Assembly: GCF_014297365.1 (NCBI RefSeq)
Contig: NZ_JACOQD010000002.1
Location: 372,001-436,000 of the forward strand
Length of the DNA stretch: 64,000 bases
DNA from: Winogradskyella echinorum
GTDB lineage: Bacteria; Bacteroidota; Bacteroidia; Flavobacteriales; Flavobacteriaceae
Direction of reading: 5' to 3'
A program made the translations under genes and the position numbers. The notes under the pieces are model-generated. The model was not told where the DNA came from and did not search any database. It saw nothing but the letters and a program-made list of their open reading frames with translations. Positions 1-9,537 of the stretch are shown here, piece after piece (position 1 is the first letter of the stretch; each line of letters opens with the position of its first letter).

Positions 1-74
1 TAAGTTATTACATTTCTTATAATAACTATGAGCAACCTTTACAATTTCTTAGAGGACCACCGCAGTTAGTGTAG
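1..74 (+). CDS. C-terminal tail of a small protein (partial)
   Basis: A reading frame with codons from position 3 is open from the window edge to a TAG at 72-74 and ends in the residues FLRGPPQLV. Flavobacterial genomes often carry a short secreted protein ending in a PPxxx tail just before a TonB-dependent receptor of the type that follows, so this is probably the last 24 residues of such a gene. Only the tail is visible and no function can be assigned. The 38-base gap to the receptor gene suggests co-transcription. Confidence 0.5.
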   Translation, partial: SYYISYNNYEQPLQFLRGPPQLV

Positions 75-112
75 TATTTTGACAAATGCAAACACACTAA
101 CAAATAAATTAA

Positions 113-2512
113 ATGAAACAGCTTATAATTGGCTTGGCGTTAGCAATATCTTGCTTTAGCTACAGCCAAAATTGCAATTATACATTTTTAGGAGAACTCA
201 AAGATTTTCATGATAAATCTGCTATCGCTTCTGCGACTATTTTTATTAAACAAAAAGATAAATACATAGTTTCAGATTTAGATGGTAAATTTAAAATAGA
301 AGATCTGTGTAGTGGTACCATTACTTTAACGATTACTCATGTGGGCTGCGAAACTAAAACAGTTTCGTACAAAATAGATAATGATACTTTTAAGACAATT
401 TACTTAGAACATCATTTAGAAGAGCTCAAAGAAGTGGTAGTTAACTCTAATTTAAAAACAGAGCATACTAGTATAGAGCAAGCCATTAACAAACAAGTTT
501 TAGAAAATTACACAGATAAATCCTTAGGTGATGCTCTAAATACTATTAGTGGTGTTTCGTCTTTAAATACAGGTAGCACTATTGTAAAGCCTATGATACA
601 TGGTTTGCATAGTAGTAGATTATTAATTGTAAATAACAATGTACGTCTGTTTGATCAAGAATGGGGAGATGAACACGCACCTAATATTGATGTAAATTCT
701 AGCAATTCCATAACAGTTGTAAAAGGAGCAAATACTTTAAAATATGGTAGTGATGCCATTGGAGGTTTAATACTTATTAAACCAAGAAATTACGCAGCTG
801 TAGATAGTTTATTTGGTAGTTCTATATTGTCTCTCAATTCTAATGGTCGTGGTGGTATTATAAATTCTGAAATCGTTAAAACATTTAAATCTGGGTTTTA
901 TAGTAGAATTCAAGCAAGTTATAAGCAGTTTGGTGATTTTAAAGCACCAGAATATTATTTAACTAATAGTGGCTTAAAAAACATTAATGCTTCTGCTAAT
1001 ATTGGCTATAGAAGTTTTGAAAAAGGTTTTGACGCCTACTATAGTGTCGTAAATAACGAGTTTGCCATTTTACAATCGTCTCATATTGGTAATGTTAACG
1101 ATTTAGTAGCAGCAATTAACAGCAGAGAACCACGCGTTATTGAAGATTTCTCGTATAATATAGATTATCCTAAACAAAACATTTTGCATCATCTTGCAAA
1201 AATTGAAGCCTATAAACGTTTCAAGAAATTAGGAAAACTATCTGTACAATACGATATGCAAATCAATAGAAGAAAAGAATTTGATTTAAGAAGAGGTGAT
1301 TTAGCAGATACACCTGTGATTGACCTTAGGCTTTTTACAAATTCGTTACAATCTAATTTGCGCATAGACTATATAGATAATCTTAAAATAGATACTGGTG
1401 TATTAGTGCGTTACCAGCAGAATGATGCTGTGTCAGGCACAGGTGTTAGTCCTTTAATTCCGGATTTTGACAAGTATGAAGCTAGTGTTTATATGATAGG
1501 AAACTATGGTTTAAATGATTCTTCTGATATCAATGCAGGTATACGCTATGATTATTCAAGAATCGAAGCCGAAAAACGTTATAATTTAACAGATTGGAAT
1601 GAAACCTATAATTACGATGAATTATTTCCAGAGTTTGAAACCAATACTATTGAAAATTCTAACATTTTAACGCGTCCAGAATTTTCGTTTCATAATATTT
1701 CTGCCAATTTGGGCTATTCTAAACAATTAAAAGGCAACATGTCGATATATGTTAATTACGGTTTAGCAACACGCGTACCCAACCCTTCAGAATTGTTTAG
1801 TGATGGTTTACACCATAGTGCAGCGAGAATTGAAACTGGTTTATTAACGCTAAACAAAGAAACAGCACATAAATTCGCAGCTTCTTTAGAGCGTAATAAT
1901 CCAGGTTTCGGATTTTCAATTAGTCCTTATTTTAAACATATTAAGGATTACATACAACTAATTCCTATTGGTATAACAACAACTATAAGAGGTGCATTTC
2001 CTGTTTGGGAATACAATCAAACTAATGCACAGATTTATGGTATTGATATCGACGTCAATAAAAAAATTACAAATAGGTTTGGTTACAAAGGCAGTTTAAG
2101 TCTTTTAAAAGGTGAAAACCTTTCGGAAGATATACCACTTATTCATATGCCTTCAACAAATTTTACAAACAGTATATCTTATAATAATGAAGAATTAAAT
2201 GACTTGTCAATTAGTTTAATTCATAAAACTGTATTACAACAAAATAGATATCCTGATTATAACTTTTATACATTTGATCCAATTCTACAAGAAGATGTTT
2301 ATGTAGATATTAGCTCAACACCACCTGCTTATTCTCTTTTTAGTTTTAATAGTTCGTTAAGTTTTAAAGCATTTAAAAAAGGAACTTTAAAATTAGAATT
2401 TAATATCGAAAACATTTTCAATACCCAGTACAATGAGTATTTAAATAGGCTTCGTTATTTCTCAGATGAATTAGGTAGAAACTTTAACTTAAAGATTAAA
2501 ATCAATTATTAA
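113..2512 (+). CDS. TonB-dependent receptor, probable metal uptake
   Basis: Outer-membrane receptor of 799 residues. A signal peptide (about residues 1-18) is followed by a carboxypeptidase-D regulatory-like beta-sandwich (about 25-100), a plug domain (about 115-225, with the segments MIHGLHSSRLLI and GDEHAPNID) and a 22-strand-type barrel to an aromatic-rich C-terminus. The HGLHSSR and EHAP signatures in the plug are shared with the ZnuD-like branch of receptors that import zinc or related metals; that assignment is by resemblance. The next gene, 17 bases downstream, encodes an Asp/His-rich lipoprotein, which supports a metal substrate. Heme or another chelate is the main alternative. Confidence 0.85.
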   Translation: MKQLIIGLALAISCFSYSQNCNYTFLGELKDFHDKSAIASATIFIKQKDKYIVSDLDGKFKIEDLCSGTITLTITHVGCETKTVSYKIDNDTFKTIYLEHHLEELKEVVVNSNLKTEHTSIEQAINKQVLENYTDKSLGDALNTISGVSSLNTGSTIVKPMIHGLHSSRLLIVNNNVRLFDQEWGDEHAPNIDVNSSNSITVVKGANTLKYGSDAIGGLILIKPRNYAAVDSLFGSSILSLNSNGRGGIINSEIVKTFKSGFYSRIQASYKQFGDFKAPEYYLTNSGLKNINASANIGYRSFEKGFDAYYSVVNNEFAILQSSHIGNVNDLVAAINSREPRVIEDFSYNIDYPKQNILHHLAKIEAYKRFKKLGKLSVQYDMQINRRKEFDLRRGDLADTPVIDLRLFTNSLQSNLRIDYIDNLKIDTGVLVRYQQNDAVSGTGVSPLIPDFDKYEASVYMIGNYGLNDSSDINAGIRYDYSRIEAEKRYNLTDWNETYNYDELFPEFETNTIENSNILTRPEFSFHNISANLGYSKQLKGNMSIYVNYGLATRVPNPSELFSDGLHHSAARIETGLLTLNKETAHKFAASLERNNPGFGFSISPYFKHIKDYIQLIPIGITTTIRGAFPVWEYNQTNAQIYGIDIDVNKKITNRFGYKGSLSLLKGENLSEDIPLIHMPSTNFTNSISYNNEELNDLSISLIHKTVLQQNRYPDYNFYTFDPILQEDVYVDISSTPPAYSLFSFNSSLSFKAFKKGTLKLEFNIENIFNTQYNEYLNRLRYFSDELGRNFNLKIKINY

Positions 2513-2529
2513 CACAATAAATTAAAATT

Positions 2530-3096
2530 ATGAAAAATATTAAATCATTAAAAACAATAAAATTATTAGCCTTACTTTTTATATCTACTTTAGTATCAGT
2601 AAGCTGTTCTAGTGATGATGATGACGATGATCACGACCATGAAGAAGAGCTTATTACCACAGTAACCTATGAGCTTACTAACGGAACAGATGTTGTGACT
2701 TTAGAGTTTCAAGATTTAGATGGCGAAGGTGGTGCAAATGGCACTTACACTATTTCTGGTCCATTAACAGCCAATACAACATACTCTGGTACAATTGAAT
2801 TACTAAATGAAACAGAAAATCCTGCAGATAACATCACTTTAGAAGTTGAAGACGAAGGAGATGAGCATGAGTTTTTCTATACATCTACCGTTTCTGGTAT
2901 TTCTGTTTCTAAAGACGACATGGATGAAGATGGTAACCCAATCGGTATAGAAACAACATTAGTAACAGGAGATGCTGGTACAGGTTCTTTAACGATAGTT
3001 TTAAAACACGAACCTACTAAACCAAACAATGGTACATCTGCAGATGCAGGTGGAAGTACAGATTTAGAAGTGTCATTTTCTATTTCAGTTCAATAA
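2530..3096 (+). CDS. Asp/His-rich lipoprotein, partner of the TonB receptor
   Basis: A 188-residue lipoprotein. The hydrophobic N-terminus ends in a lipobox-like SVSC (Cys about 26), followed at once by SSDDDDDDHDHEEE, a likely divalent-metal-binding stretch at the lipid-anchored end. The rest is an acidic beta-rich domain with no motif I recognise. It starts 17 bases after the receptor stop and a strong terminator follows, so the two form an operon. A role in capturing metal for the receptor is inferred from composition and position only. Confidence 0.75.
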   Translation: MKNIKSLKTIKLLALLFISTLVSVSCSSDDDDDDHDHEEELITTVTYELTNGTDVVTLEFQDLDGEGGANGTYTISGPLTANTTYSGTIELLNETENPADNITLEVEDEGDEHEFFYTSTVSGISVSKDDMDEDGNPIGIETTLVTGDAGTGSLTIVLKHEPTKPNNGTSADAGGSTDLEVSFSISVQ

Positions 3097-3116
3097 ATTC
3101 CTTTTGTAATACAGTT

Positions 3117-3148
3117 AAAAAAAAGCACTCAAATGAGTGCTTTTTTTT
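3117..3148. terminator. Bidirectional intrinsic terminator
   Basis: The stem AGCACTC (3124-3130) and GAGTGCT (3135-3141) encloses the loop AAAT. A-runs lie on the left and T-runs on the right, so it works on both strands for the convergent lipoprotein and small membrane protein genes. The stop codon of the minus-strand gene sits inside the T-run. Confidence 0.9.
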
Positions 3149-3413
3149 ATGCTTTTGTAACAACTTTCTCCGATTTAATAACATAGGTATAAAACCACAT
3201 TAAACTAAATGTTGGTACAACATCTAAAAATGGTAAAGCCTCTTCAATAAAAGATATAACTGCCGCTATCTTTCCTTCTCTCCCTTTATACAGCTTCGTC
3301 ATTAAATAAGCAGACAATGGCGCCCAAACAAAATCGAATGGCGGAAAAATTAAAGACACATAACCTAAAGCATCAAATAAAAGGCTTAATATAAGTTTCT
3401 GATATTTTTTCAT
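3147..3413 (-). CDS. Small membrane protein of unknown function
   Basis: 88 residues, mostly hydrophobic, with about three short membrane segments separated by a basic loop (KLYKGREGK near residue 44). Pro-rich turns (IFPPFDF, ALPFLDVVP) interrupt the helices. It resembles small integral membrane proteins seen in other Flavobacteriaceae, but I cannot assign a function. It is a single gene converging on the lipoprotein operon with a shared terminator. Confidence 0.7.
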   Translation of the reverse strand: MKKYQKLILSLLFDALGYVSLIFPPFDFVWAPLSAYLMTKLYKGREGKIAAVISFIEEALPFLDVVPTFSLMWFYTYVIKSEKVVTKA

Positions 3414-3555
3414 TTATAATTTTAAGTATTATTCTAGTTTATAAATAGCAATAAGTATTCCAAATTCGTAAAATCTGCCATTCTATCCACACGTAAAATT
3501 ACAATCTCTTAAACTTTTTAACTTTTAATTATGAAAAATGCAAGTCAACACTATT

Positions 3556-3563
3556 TAGTTTTG
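3556..3563 (+). promoter_or_regulatory. Candidate -7 promoter element TAGTTTTG
   Basis: Exact match to the Bacteroidota -7 consensus TAnnTTTG, about 100 bases before the DUF5916 gene. No clear TTG -33 element is seen at the usual distance, so the assignment is tentative. Confidence 0.4.
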
Positions 3564-3661
3564 TAAATATTCGAAGTGTAACATTGATAAAGCATTAATG
3601 TCTTTATAAAAAATTAATTCATCATACATCAATCAAATTAACCATCAATCATCAACCGCTT

Positions 3662-6184
3662 ATGAATTTTCGTTTTATTTTGTTTCTTGGAATCCTTTGC
3701 ATTTGTAACCTTGTAATTGCACAAGAAGAAGTTATAATTCCTGAAGAAAAAAAATCACTCAACATTAAACGTACAGAAAATGCACCAAAAATCGATGGTG
3801 TGCTAAATGATAAAGTTTGGGAAACAGCAGAAATTGCAACCGACTTTACACAGTTTAGACCAGAAATGGGTGTTTTACCAAAAGCACATCAGAAAACTAT
3901 AGTTAAAATGGCATACGATGATGATGCTATATATGTGGCTGCCTATTTGTATGACAAACCAGAAGATATACAGAAACAATTGACGAGTAGAGATAATTTT
4001 GGGCAATCCGATTTTTTCGGAATTATTCTAAATCCAAATAACGATGCTCAAAATGATATCGAATTTTTTGTATTTAGTTCGGGCACACAAGCCGATGCCA
4101 TTGCTAACCCAAATATTGGTGAGGATTTTGGTTGGTCTGCAGTTTGGGATAGTGCAGTTAAAATAGTAGATGATGGTTGGATTGTTGAAATGAAAATACC
4201 CTACAGAGCATTGCGCTTTTCTAAAGACGTAGAAACTTGGGGCATGCAATTTCACAGACGCTTTAGAGTAGATAATTCGCAATACTCATGGAATCCTTTA
4301 GATAGAACAAAAGGGTATTCTGCTCAATATCATGGTGAATTAAAAGGTATAGAAAATATTGAGCCTCCTACTCGACTCTTATTTTATCCTTTTGCTTCTA
4401 CTGTGGTTAATAATTTTGATGAACCGCACTACAAACTTGGTCTCGATGTAAAATATGGTATTACTGAAAATTTTACTTTAGATGCTACATTAATTCCAGA
4501 TTTTAGTCAAGCAGGCTTCGATAATGTAAGATTAAATCTTGGCCCTTTTGAGCAAACTTTTGGAGAACAAAGACAATTCTTTAAGGAAGGTATTGACTTA
4601 TTTAATAAAGGAGATTTGTTTTTTTCGAGACGTATTGGTGGCAGACCAAGAGGCAGTATAAGTATTAATAGCGATGAAGAAATCGTTAACACACCAGATA
4701 ATATTAACGTGTTGAACGCCATGAAAATTTCTGGGAGAACAAAAAAAGGTCTAGGCATAGGTATCTTTAACGCTGTAACAGAAAAAACAGATGTAAGAGT
4801 TCGAAATACAACAACAGGAGAAACTAGACAACAAACACTCGAGCCTTTAACTAATTATAACATTTTAGTCATAGACCAACAGTTTAACGGCAACTCTTCT
4901 ATTGGTCTTGTAAATACTAGTGTTTGGAGAAATGGATCCGAATTCAGAGATGCTTATTCTGGTGCTTTAGTGGCAAACATCAATAACAAGAGAAATACGT
5001 ATAATATTAACGCTGAAGCAAAAGTTAGTCAGACAGAATTTGATGTTAATGGCGAATTTGGTTTTAGCTCATTTATAAGAGTTGGTAAATCCCATGGAAA
5101 GTTTCGCTATAGTTTTGACCATAGCTTTGCTAATGATAAATATGATATTAATGATATAGGACTTAATTTTAGAAACAATTTTAGCAACTATGGCATTGAT
5201 GTTAATTATAGAATTTTTGAACCTACAGAAAAGCTTAATAACTTTTTTGTGAATTTTTATGTGAACTACCGAAACCTCTATAAACCCGATACATTTACGG
5301 GAACCAATCTTGGTATAAATTTTAACGCACAAGACAAAAAGTTAATGTGGTTTGGTGGTCAAATAAATTTTGAACTAGGCAACCAATACGACTATTTTGA
5401 ACCAAGAGATTTTGAAAATAAACGCTTCTTTGTATATAAAGACATCGGAAGCTTAAACGGTTGGTTTGAAACCAATGAAAACAAACTATTATCATTAGAG
5501 CTCAATGCCAATACCTTTGCTATTTTTGATGGAGAACGTGATTTGTTTGGGTACTCATTTAATATTGAACCTTCCTTGCGTTTAAATGATAAATTTAGAC
5601 TTAATTATGGGTACTACTATCAAAACAATAAAGGAAGTCGCGGTTATGCAAACAACTCTAACTCAATAGATAGTGAAATTATATTTGGAGAACGAGATAT
5701 CGTAACAGTTGAAAATAGTATTTCTGGTAGTTACACGTTTAACCCTTTTCATACCATTTCATTAACATTTAGAAATTTTTGGTCAACGGTAACTTATGAT
5801 AAAAGACCTTTATTTTTACAAGAAGATGGAAGCGTTATAGAGCAAACGCAAACATTTGAGGAATTGGGATTAGATAGTTCTAATGTAAACTTTAATACTT
5901 GGAATATAGATCTCAATTATTCTTGGCAAGTAGCACCAGGTAGTTTTTTAACAGCACTATACAGAAACCAATTATTTAATCAAGGCGAAAACTCAGAGGA
6001 AAACTACTTTAATAGCTTAGGCGATTTGTTTGATCAAGACATGAATCATATATTCTCTGTACGCTTACAGTATTTTATAGACTATAACAGTATTAAAGGT
6101 GTTTTTAAAAAGAAAAAAGACAGGTCTCAAAGTGGTCAAGCAAATACATATAGAAATCGTAGTCCTTTCTACACACAAGCTTAA
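3662..6184 (+). CDS. DUF5916 / CBM9-like outer-membrane protein
   Basis: 840 residues with a signal peptide ending near residue 20 (VIAQEE). A family-9 carbohydrate-binding-like domain spans about residues 35-225; it contains the typical IDGVLNDKVWETAE opening. A long beta-rich C-terminal region, probably a barrel, follows with many aromatic-alternating strands. This domain order is typical of the DUF5916 proteins widespread in Bacteroidota, whose function is not known. No protease or glycosidase motif is visible. It is transcribed before the LolD-like gene with a 46-base gap. Confidence 0.85.
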   Translation: MNFRFILFLGILCICNLVIAQEEVIIPEEKKSLNIKRTENAPKIDGVLNDKVWETAEIATDFTQFRPEMGVLPKAHQKTIVKMAYDDDAIYVAAYLYDKPEDIQKQLTSRDNFGQSDFFGIILNPNNDAQNDIEFFVFSSGTQADAIANPNIGEDFGWSAVWDSAVKIVDDGWIVEMKIPYRALRFSKDVETWGMQFHRRFRVDNSQYSWNPLDRTKGYSAQYHGELKGIENIEPPTRLLFYPFASTVVNNFDEPHYKLGLDVKYGITENFTLDATLIPDFSQAGFDNVRLNLGPFEQTFGEQRQFFKEGIDLFNKGDLFFSRRIGGRPRGSISINSDEEIVNTPDNINVLNAMKISGRTKKGLGIGIFNAVTEKTDVRVRNTTTGETRQQTLEPLTNYNILVIDQQFNGNSSIGLVNTSVWRNGSEFRDAYSGALVANINNKRNTYNINAEAKVSQTEFDVNGEFGFSSFIRVGKSHGKFRYSFDHSFANDKYDINDIGLNFRNNFSNYGIDVNYRIFEPTEKLNNFFVNFYVNYRNLYKPDTFTGTNLGINFNAQDKKLMWFGGQINFELGNQYDYFEPRDFENKRFFVYKDIGSLNGWFETNENKLLSLELNANTFAIFDGERDLFGYSFNIEPSLRLNDKFRLNYGYYYQNNKGSRGYANNSNSIDSEIIFGERDIVTVENSISGSYTFNPFHTISLTFRNFWSTVTYDKRPLFLQEDGSVIEQTQTFEELGLDSSNVNFNTWNIDLNYSWQVAPGSFLTALYRNQLFNQGENSEENYFNSLGDLFDQDMNHIFSVRLQYFIDYNSIKGVFKKKKDRSQSGQANTYRNRSPFYTQA

Positions 6185-6230
6185 TAAATTTTATTATTAG
6201 TGAGATTAAAATGTTATTTTCGCTTGTAAT

Positions 6231-6893
6231 ATGATTAAGGCTAAAAACATTCATAAATCATACAACGATCTTCATGTATTGAAGGGCGTTGATATATCTA
6301 TTTCTAAAAGCGAAATTATCTCTATTGTAGGTGCTTCTGGCGCTGGTAAAACCACGCTACTACAAATATTAGGTACCTTAGATAAACCAGATTATAAAAC
6401 GGATAGCGAATTAGTTATTAATGGACAATCTATAAAAACGCTTAATGATAAGGCGTTAGCCAAGTTTAGAAATAAAAACATTGGATTTATATTTCAGTTT
6501 CATCAATTGTTACCCGAGTTTACAGCACTAGAAAATGTGTGTATTCCTGCATTTATAAATAACACTCCTAAGGCAGAAGCTGAAAAACGCGCCATAGAAT
6601 TGCTTGATTATTTAGGATTAAAAGATCGCATACATCATAAACCAAATAGCATGTCTGGTGGTGAGCAGCAACGTGTTGCTGTAGCAAGAGCTTTAATTAA
6701 CCAACCAAATATCATTTTTGCCGATGAACCATCTGGTAACTTAGATAGCGAATCCGCAGAGCAATTGCATAACCTATTCTTTAAGCTTAGAGATGAGTTT
6801 AAACAAACCTTTGTCATTGTCACTCACAACCAAGATTTAGCCGATATGGCAGATCGAAAGTTAACAATGGTTGATGGGAAAATTGTTGGGTAA
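6231..6893 (+). CDS. lolD: LolD-like lipoprotein-releasing ABC ATPase
   Basis: ABC transporter ATPase of 220 residues, the usual length for the LolD/MacB class. Walker [10 protein letters not shown] starts at residue 34, the signature SGGEQQR at about residue 142 and the Walker [12 protein letters not shown] just after residue 160. The SGN and LDS features fit the subfamily that energises lipoprotein extraction from the inner membrane or related MacB-type mechanotransmission. No LolC/E permease lies beside it, which is common in Bacteroidota where the ATPase is encoded alone. Substrate assignment is by family resemblance. Confidence 0.85.
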   Translation: MIKAKNIHKSYNDLHVLKGVDISISKSEIISIVGASGAGKTTLLQILGTLDKPDYKTDSELVINGQSIKTLNDKALAKFRNKNIGFIFQFHQLLPEFTALENVCIPAFINNTPKAEAEKRAIELLDYLGLKDRIHHKPNSMSGGEQQRVAVARALINQPNIIFADEPSGNLDSESAEQLHNLFFKLRDEFKQTFVIVTHNQDLADMADRKLTMVDGKIVG

Positions 6894-6977
6894 TTATAGC
6901 TTTTAGGATTATAGAAAAGCCTAAGAATCCTCCTAAACAATTATTAATTTAGTTGTTTCGAGTTATAGATAATATTT

Positions 6978-7484
6978 TTATTCTATTGATTTATTTAAAA
7001 AGTGTAAAACTTCCTTAAAGTAACTCTCCAAATTGTCATGTTCTACTTCACCAGGATGCCAATTGGCAAATTTCCAATATTTCCATCTTGGACTTGATAA
7101 ATTTGGTGGGATTAGAAGAAAATATTGCTCTTCATTTATTCCGCCAATAATTATACTTTTTTCCAATTCACTGCCAATATTTTCAATTCCATCAATGCTA
7201 TAAGCCTCAATTAAGAAACTATCAATATTTTTTAAATAGTCAATTTTATTAATTGGATGAAAAGTGGGTTCTATACTATTAGGTGCAGAAAACCCGTTTG
7301 TGATTGATAGAAACTTTCTATAGTCAGTTGGAAACTCAATTTCGAGTCTTTTTTCAGTGAGTTGTATTTCCTTTTCAGATGCAGGTTTAGTTCCTAACCA
7401 TATATTTTCAATCTGCTCTTGAGTATACTCAAAATCGCCTAATTCTATGGCCTTCACAGATATTTGATTTAATAAATCTCTCAT
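6978..7484 (-). CDS. SMI1/KNR4 family protein
   Basis: 168 residues. The pattern with KPASEKEIQLTEKRLEIEFP followed by DYRKFLSITNGF matches the SMI1/KNR4 (SUKH) fold, whose bacterial members are often immunity proteins against polymorphic toxins. Conserved acidic and aromatic residues continue to a terminal tryptophan-rich segment (WKYWKFANW). It follows a small membrane protein gene by 9 bases on the same strand. No toxin is encoded nearby, so it may be an orphan immunity gene or have a housekeeping role. Confidence 0.8.
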   Translation of the reverse strand: MRDLLNQISVKAIELGDFEYTQEQIENIWLGTKPASEKEIQLTEKRLEIEFPTDYRKFLSITNGFSAPNSIEPTFHPINKIDYLKNIDSFLIEAYSIDGIENIGSELEKSIIIGGINEEQYFLLIPPNLSSPRWKYWKFANWHPGEVEHDNLESYFKEVLHFLNKSIE

Positions 7485-7493
7485 TATTCTAAT

Positions 7494-7841
7494 TTACCAT
7501 AAATATGGTTTAGCAAAATATATCCAACCACACCATAACGTCCAAAAACAACTAAACAAAAGTCCTATTAGAAAAAATAAAATTCGAAACCTTTTCAGTC
7601 CAATTCTATTTTTCAGATAATACCAATCAAATAATTCTAATAGAATTCCTAATGAGTAAAAAATATTCGCCCCAATACCCCAAATTATAATTCCGATTGT
7701 ATCGTCTATAGTCCAAAAGTATTCTCCTCTTGATAGTCCATCATAAATTGCAAAAATTCCGAAAAGTCCAACAGCAACATTATAAATCCATCTTTTAGAC
7801 TCCCACCATTTAATGTTCAATTTAATTTCTTCAATTGTCAT
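7494..7841 (-). CDS. Small membrane protein upstream of the SMI1/KNR4 gene
   Basis: 115 residues with about three membrane helices (near 20-38, 48-70 and 86-110), rich in Trp and ending FAKPYLW. I do not recognise the family. It is the first gene of a two-gene minus-strand unit with the SMI1/KNR4 protein 9 bases downstream. The 250-base gap before fumC holds no further gene I can support. Confidence 0.7.
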   Translation of the reverse strand: MTIEEIKLNIKWWESKRWIYNVAVGLFGIFAIYDGLSRGEYFWTIDDTIGIIIWGIGANIFYSLGILLELFDWYYLKNRIGLKRFRILFFLIGLLFSCFWTLWCGWIYFAKPYLW

Positions 7842-8058
7842 TCTCTAAAATTAAACATAATGCATTGATTTAAGGCTATTTTCATACTTAAATAGGCTTA
7901 ACACAAGTGCATAAATTATACTCTAAACGAATTTAGTTTTTAATAATCAAATATTCAATAATTGCTAACTGAGAACTATCAATAACTTATCAACGTCCAT
8001 ACTTTAAAACTATTAAAACAAAAGCCAATTTTCAATTCTTAAAGACTAACAAAATCTG

Positions 8059-8066
8059 TAATTTTG
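8059..8066 (+). promoter_or_regulatory. Candidate fumC -7 promoter element TAATTTTG
   Basis: Exact match to TAnnTTTG, 26 bases before the fumC start. The -33 position is not well conserved. The short leader is consistent with a direct fumC promoter. Confidence 0.5.
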
Positions 8067-8091
8067 TAATGCTATATAAAAACTAAATATC

Positions 8092-9489
8092 ATGTCTTAC
8101 AGAATAGAAAAAGATACAATGGGCGAGGTAAAAGTGCCTGCCGATAAACTTTGGGGAGCGCAAACAGAACGTTCTCGTAATAACTTTAAAATTGGTGCAC
8201 CAGCTTCTATGCCTCTGGAGGTGGTTTATGGCTTTGCATACCTTAAAAAAGCTGCAGCATATACTAATTGCGAGCTTGGTGTATTAGCCAAAGAAAAAAG
8301 AGATTTAATAGCACAAGTTTGTGACGAGATATTAGAAGGTAAACACGATGACCAATTTCCTTTAGTTATTTGGCAAACTGGCTCTGGTACACAAAGTAAT
8401 ATGAATGTAAATGAAGTGATTGCTAACAGAGCACATCAAATCGCTGGGAAAGTGATTGGTGAAGGTGAAAAAACCATTCAGCCGAACGATGATGTTAATA
8501 AGTCACAATCGTCTAACGACACATTTCCTACTGGTATGCACATTGCTGCCTACAAAAAAGTGGTAGAAACTACGATTCCGGGAGTTATTCAGTTACGTAA
8601 TACGTTACATAAAAAATCTATTGAGTTTAATACTGTTGTAAAAATTGGTCGTACACATCTTATGGATGCTACTCCACTAACTTTAGGTCAAGAGTTTTCC
8701 GGTTATATATCGCAATTAGACCATGGATTAAAAGCTTTAGAAAATACTTTATCGCATCTAAGTCAACTAGCTTTAGGCGGTACAGCAGTAGGTACAGGAT
8801 TAAACACTCCAGAAGGCTACGATGTTTTAGTGGCAAAATATATTGCAGAATTTACAGATTTACCTTTTGTAACAGCCGAAAACAAATTTGAAGCACTAGC
8901 TGCACACGATGCAATTGTAGAAACACATGGTGCATTGAAGCAACTAGCCGTTTCATTAAATAAAATTGCTAATGATATAAGAATGATGGCTTCTGGTCCT
9001 CGTTCTGGTATCGGAGAAATCATCATTCCTGCAAACGAACCAGGAAGTTCTATTATGCCAGGAAAAGTAAACCCTACACAATGCGAAGCTTTAACGATGG
9101 TTTGTGCACAAGTTATGGGTAACGATGTTGCAGTTACCGTTGGTGGTACACAAGGACATTACGAGCTTAATGTTTTTAAACCTATGATGGCTGCAAACAT
9201 TTTACAATCAGCACAATTAATTGGTGATGCTTGTGTGAGTTTTGATGAAAACTGTGCTCAAGGAATAAAGCCAAACCATGAAGTAATTAAGCAATTATTA
9301 AATAACTCATTAATGTTAGTTACTGCCTTAAACACTAAAATTGGGTATTATAAAGCTGCTGAAATTGCAAATACAGCGCACAAAAACGGAACAACTTTAA
9401 AAGAAGAAGCAATTAACTTAGGGTATGTTTCAGCAGAAGATTATGACGAATGGGTTAAGCCAGAAGACATGGTTGGTAGTTTAAAATAA
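8092..9489 (+). CDS. fumC: Class II fumarate hydratase
   Basis: Hydrates fumarate to L-malate in the TCA cycle; cytosolic homotetramer. At 465 residues it is full-length for the iron-independent FumC class. The opening [19 protein letters not shown], the [14 protein letters not shown] segment, the [19 protein letters not shown] segment and the flexible catalytic loop signature [13 protein letters not shown] are all present. It appears monocistronic, with its own promoter candidate and a new secreted-protein gene 48 bases downstream. Confidence 0.97.
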   Translation: MSYRIEKDTMGEVKVPADKLWGAQTERSRNNFKIGAPASMPLEVVYGFAYLKKAAAYTNCELGVLAKEKRDLIAQVCDEILEGKHDDQFPLVIWQTGSGTQSNMNVNEVIANRAHQIAGKVIGEGEKTIQPNDDVNKSQSSNDTFPTGMHIAAYKKVVETTIPGVIQLRNTLHKKSIEFNTVVKIGRTHLMDATPLTLGQEFSGYISQLDHGLKALENTLSHLSQLALGGTAVGTGLNTPEGYDVLVAKYIAEFTDLPFVTAENKFEALAAHDAIVETHGALKQLAVSLNKIANDIRMMASGPRSGIGEIIIPANEPGSSIMPGKVNPTQCEALTMVCAQVMGNDVAVTVGGTQGHYELNVFKPMMAANILQSAQLIGDACVSFDENCAQGIKPNHEVIKQLLNNSLMLVTALNTKIGYYKAAEIANTAHKNGTTLKEEAINLGYVSAEDYDEWVKPEDMVGSLK

Positions 9490-9537
9490 TTAGAGCATTT
9501 TTAAAATTATAACTCAGTAAAAACTAATACATATTAT

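Noticed and set aside
6894..6977. Weak hairpins between lolD and the SMI1/KNR4 gene
   Set aside because: Stems of 6 bases with long loops and no T-run; not a supportable terminator.
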